From positions 1 to 55,962 of the forward strand of contig NZ_BCPV01000020.1 in the NCBI RefSeq assembly GCF_001544135.1: DNA of 55,962 bases, read 5' to 3'. Positions 53,109-55,962 of the stretch are shown here, piece by piece. Numbering within the stretch: the first letter of the stretch is position 1; the number at the start of each line of letters is the position of its first letter. Origin of the DNA: Geobacillus zalihae NBRC 101842. GTDB lineage: Bacteria; Bacillota; Bacilli; Bacillales; Anoxybacillaceae. The notes beneath the pieces are model-generated. The model was not told the DNA's origin. It searched no databases and saw only the letters and a list, made by a program, of their open reading frames with translations. A program made the position numbers and the translations under genes.

Positions 53109-55622
53109 TTATACCACTCTTCCGCAACAATGTTTATATTTTTTCCCGCTCCCGCACGGGCACGGGTCGTTTCGGCCGACGCGCACCGCCTTGCGGACCG
53201 GTTTTCTCTTCGGTTCTTCGCCGTCTTCTTTCGGGTGAACCGCTTCGCCTTTGGCCACCTCTTGGCGCTCAAGGTTATGGTGAATTTCCGCCTTCATAAT
53301 ATAGGTGGCGACTTCCTCTTCAATCGCCGCAATCATCTCCTCAAACATGGCGTAGCCTTCCATCTGATATTCGCGCAGCGGGTCGACTTGCCCGTAGGCG
53401 CGCAAATGGATGCCTTGGCGAAGCTGCTCCATCGCGTCGATATGGTTCATCCATTTCATATCGACAGCGCGCAAGACGACGACGCGTTCAAACTCGCGCA
53501 TCTGTTCCGGCGGGATTTGCGCTTCTTTCTCATCATAGCGCGCCTTCACTTTCGCCCAAATGAGCTCGATCATCTCTTCGGGCTCTTTGCCACGCAAGTC
53601 AGCTTCCGTTACATCCCCTTCCGGAAGCAGATGGGCGTTGAGATACTCAACGAGCCCTTTCAAATTCCATTCTTCGGGAACCTCTTCTTTCGGCGTATGA
53701 GCGTTGACGACGCGCTCGATCACCGATTGGATCATCTTTTCGATAATGCCGCGCAAGTTGTCGGAATCGAGCACTTCATAGCGCTGGCGGTAAATGATTT
53801 CCCGCTGCTCGCGCAGGACATCGTCATATTGAAGCAGCTGTTTGCGGGCGTCGAAGTTGTTGCCTTCGACCCGCTTTTGCGCCGACTCGACCGCTCTCGT
53901 CACCATTTTGCTTTGGATCGGCTGCGAGTCGTCCATTCCCAAGCGGTCCATCATCGCCATTAAGCTTTCCGAGCCGAAACGGCGCATCAATTCGTCTTCA
54001 AGCGACAAGTAAAACTGCGACACCCCAGGATCGCCTTGACGCCCGGAACGGCCGCGCAGCTGGTTGTCGATCCGCCGGCTTTCGTGACGCTCCGTGCCGA
54101 TGACGGCAAGCCCGCCAAGCTCCTTTACCCCTTCGCCAAGCTTAATGTCCGTCCCGCGCCCGGCCATGTTCGTCGCAATCGTCACCGCACCTTTTTGCCC
54201 AGCTTGGGCGATGATTTCCGCCTCTTTCGCATGGTTTTTCGCGTTTAAGACGTTGTGCGGGATGCCGCGTTTTTTCAGCATCTCCGACAACATCTCGGAC
54301 GTTTCGATCGCCACCGTGCCGACAAGCACGGGCTGCCCTTTCGCATGGCGGGCGGCGATGTCCTCAACCACGGCGCGGAACTTCCCTTCCATCGTCCGAT
54401 AAATCAAATCCGGACGGTCTTCGCGGATGACCGGGCGGTTCGTCGGAATGACGACGACGCGCATGTTGTAAATGTTGCGGAACTCTTCCTCTTCCGTCTT
54501 CGCCGTCCCCGTCATCCCCGCCAATTTTTCGTACATGCGGAAATAGTTTTGGAACGTGATCGTGGCTAAGGTCATCGACTCGTTTTGAATCTCGAGCCCC
54601 TCTTTCGCCTCAATGGCTTGATGAAGCCCATCGCTGTAGCGGCGGCCGTGCATCAAGCGCCCGGTGAACGGGTCGACGATGATCACTTTTCCGTCTTGCA
54701 CGACGTAGTCGACATCGCGCTGCATCGTCACGTGCGCCCTTAGCGCCAGCTGAATATGGTGGTTGAGCGTGACGTGTTTCAAATCGAACAAGTTGTCGAT
54801 GCCAAACGCGCGCTCCGCTTTGTTGATTCCTTCTTCCGTCAGCTGGACGCTTTTCGTTTTTTCATCGTATGTGTAATCGACATCTTTGCGCAACGTGCGG
54901 ACAAACGCATTCGCCTGCACATACAGCTTAGTCGACTTCTGCGCCGTGCCGGAAATGATGAGCGGCGTCCGCGCTTCATCGATCAAAATCGAGTCGACCT
55001 CGTCGATGATCGCATAATAGAGCGGCCGCTGCACAATGTGCTCTTTATAGAGCACCATGTTGTCGCGCAAATAGTCAAAGCCAAACTCGTTGTTCGTCCC
55101 GTACGTAATGTCGGCGTTGTACGCCGCCTGCTTCTCCTCGCGCGACATGCCGCTTAAGTTCAAGCCGACGGTCATGCCTAAAAACTCATACAGTTTGCCC
55201 ATTTCCGTCGCATCGCGCGTCGCCAAGTATTCGTTGACCGTCACGACATGCACGCCGCGCCCCGTCAAGGCGTTCAAATAGACAGGCATCGTCGCCGTCA
55301 ACGTTTTCCCTTCACCCGTTTTCATCTCGGCGATGTCGCCTTCATGCAAAACGACGCCGCCCATAATTTGCACTTTATATGGGTACAAACCGAGGACGCG
55401 CTTCGCCCCTTCGCGCACAACGGCAAACGCCTCAACAAGCAAATCATCGAGCGATTCGCCTTGTTGGTAGCGGGCTTTGAATTCCTCGGTTTTTTGCCGC
55501 AGCTGTTCATCGGACAGTCGGGCCATCTCCGGACCGAGCGCATCCACTTGATCCGCAATTTTCTCGAGCCTTGCCAACTGACGCTTGTTCGGGTCAAATA
55601 CTTTTTTTAAGACTCCAAGCAT
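53109..55622 (-). CDS. secA: Preprotein translocase ATPase SecA
   Basis: Motor of the Sec translocon; 837 residues. Walker [12 protein letters not shown] at about residue 100, DEAD-type [17 protein letters not shown], the second helicase domain with [13 protein letters not shown] and [10 protein letters not shown], and the C-terminal zinc motif [16 protein letters not shown]. It starts [16 protein letters not shown]. Next to prfB as in B. subtilis. Confidence 0.99.
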   Translation of the reverse strand: MLGVLKKVFDPNKRQLARLEKIADQVDALGPEMARLSDEQLRQKTEEFKARYQQGESLDDLLVEAFAVVREGAKRVLGLYPYKVQIMGGVVLHEGDIAEMKTGEGKTLTATMPVYLNALTGRGVHVVTVNEYLATRDATEMGKLYEFLGMTVGLNLSGMSREEKQAAYNADITYGTNNEFGFDYLRDNMVLYKEHIVQRPLYYAIIDEVDSILIDEARTPLIISGTAQKSTKLYVQANAFVRTLRKDVDYTYDEKTKSVQLTEEGINKAERAFGIDNLFDLKHVTLNHHIQLALRAHVTMQRDVDYVVQDGKVIIVDPFTGRLMHGRRYSDGLHQAIEAKEGLEIQNESMTLATITFQNYFRMYEKLAGMTGTAKTEEEEFRNIYNMRVVVIPTNRPVIREDRPDLIYRTMEGKFRAVVEDIAARHAKGQPVLVGTVAIETSEMLSEMLKKRGIPHNVLNAKNHAKEAEIIAQAGQKGAVTIATNMAGRGTDIKLGEGVKELGGLAVIGTERHESRRIDNQLRGRSGRQGDPGVSQFYLSLEDELMRRFGSESLMAMMDRLGMDDSQPIQSKMVTRAVESAQKRVEGNNFDARKQLLQYDDVLREQREIIYRQRYEVLDSDNLRGIIEKMIQSVIERVVNAHTPKEEVPEEWNLKGLVEYLNAHLLPEGDVTEADLRGKEPEEMIELIWAKVKARYDEKEAQIPPEQMREFERVVVLRAVDMKWMNHIDAMEQLRQGIHLRAYGQVDPLREYQMEGYAMFEEMIAAIEEEVATYIMKAEIHHNLERQEVAKGEAVHPKEDGEEPKRKPVRKAVRVGRNDPCPCGSGKKYKHCCGRVV

Positions 55623-55659
55623 AGGAAACGCTCCTTATTTTTCATGGACTCACTTCTTC

Positions 55660-55688
55660 ATCATATCATTTACAGGGATAGGTGACAA
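55660..55688 (-). promoter_or_regulatory. SigA promoter of secA
   Basis: Minus strand -35 TTGTCA (55683-55688), 17-base spacer, -10 TATGAT (55660-55665). Confidence 0.8.
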
Positions 55689-55730
55689 CTGTTGCACAGG
55701 CTTAGAGAGGGGCATGTCCAAAAGAGGGAA

Positions 55731-55962
55731 TCACGCCTTGGACGGAAGCTGCTCAATCGCCGCTTCCGCATGGTGAAGCCGCCGGTTCAGCGCATAAATT
55801 TCAAAACTTTTCTCCTCAACTTTTTCATGAATTTTGCGAAGCAATATTTGCACATCATCCACAAGCTGCGTTTCGACCCGATGAAGCGTCTCTTTCACTT
55901 CCTCCAATTCAGTTTCCACACCATTCAACCGCGTTTCCACGCCGTCCAACCGGGTCTCTACA
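55731..55962 (-). CDS. Coiled-coil protein with heptad-like repeats, 5' end outside the window
   Basis: At least 76 residues remain, open to the window edge. It opens with the repeated unit VETRLDG, VETRLNG, VETELEE, VKETLHR, VETQLVD, a tandem seven-residue repeat forming a coiled coil, and ends with LHHAEAAIEQLPSKA. Such repeats occur in small Bacillus proteins of unknown function. Codon use matches the surroundings. Confidence 0.7.
   Translation of the reverse strand, partial: VETRLDGVETRLNGVETELEEVKETLHRVETQLVDDVQILLRKIHEKVEEKSFEIYALNRRLHHAEAAIEQLPSKA

Overview
The window is a chromosomal segment of a thermophilic, GC-rich Bacillaceae, most likely Geobacillus. Gene order closely follows the Bacillus subtilis region from the glycolytic cggR operon to secA. 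The UvrB protein looks, from memory, almost identical to that of the thermophile 'Bacillus caldotenax'. Nearly all genes lie on the minus strand. The plus-strand exceptions are clpP, racA, the ykoS/ykoT-like pair and a PemK-type toxin.

Layout. 1-7.4 kb: cggR-gap-pgk-tpiA-gpmI-eno, the central glycolytic operon, with a textbook CggR operator. 7.4-9.0 kb: a glutaredoxin-like gene and sigL. 9.2-10.0 kb: a decayed integrative element at the 3' end of tRNA-Arg(CCG). 10.3-14.8 kb: clpP with a CtsR operator, then the nudix-rapZ-yvcK-whiA-crh cluster. 15.1-17.6 kb: trxB and a TPR protein. 17.7-25.1 kb: the complete his operon hisZ-G-D-B-H-A-F-IE, interrupted between hisG and hisD by a strikingly structured palindromic element. 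25.2-27.6 kb: an accessory island bounded by a ~270-bp near-identical direct duplication of the 3' end of yvoF. It holds transposase debris, a PemK-like toxin with a tiny overlapping upstream ORF, and a TnpB remnant whose RNA-coding right end still looks folded. 27.6-31.8 kb: yvoF, ppaX, yvoD, lgt, hprK. 32-37.8 kb: yvlD, a DUF4870 protein, uvrA, uvrB. 38-45 kb: csbA, minJ, racA, a ykoS/ykoT-like pair, ctpB. 45.3-46.8 kb: a pirin gene behind a perfect consensus promoter with an MhqR-type operator, and a heavy-metal-binding protein behind a MerR-type promoter. 46.8-51.2 kb: an M23 peptidase, ftsX, ftsE, cccB, and a YitT-family protein. 51.3-51.8 kb: a RelE-type toxin-antitoxin module bracketed by duplicated terminators. 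51.9-56 kb: prfB with its programmed frameshift, secA, and the start of a coiled-coil gene running off the window.

Functional links. The glycolytic operon, Crh, HPr kinase and YvcK all bear on carbon flow. FtsEX and the M23 peptidase form a probable cell-wall hydrolase activation unit. MinJ and RacA concern the cell poles. The least explained pieces are the hisG-hisD palindromic element, the island with its duplicated edge, and the toxin module with its duplicated terminator.
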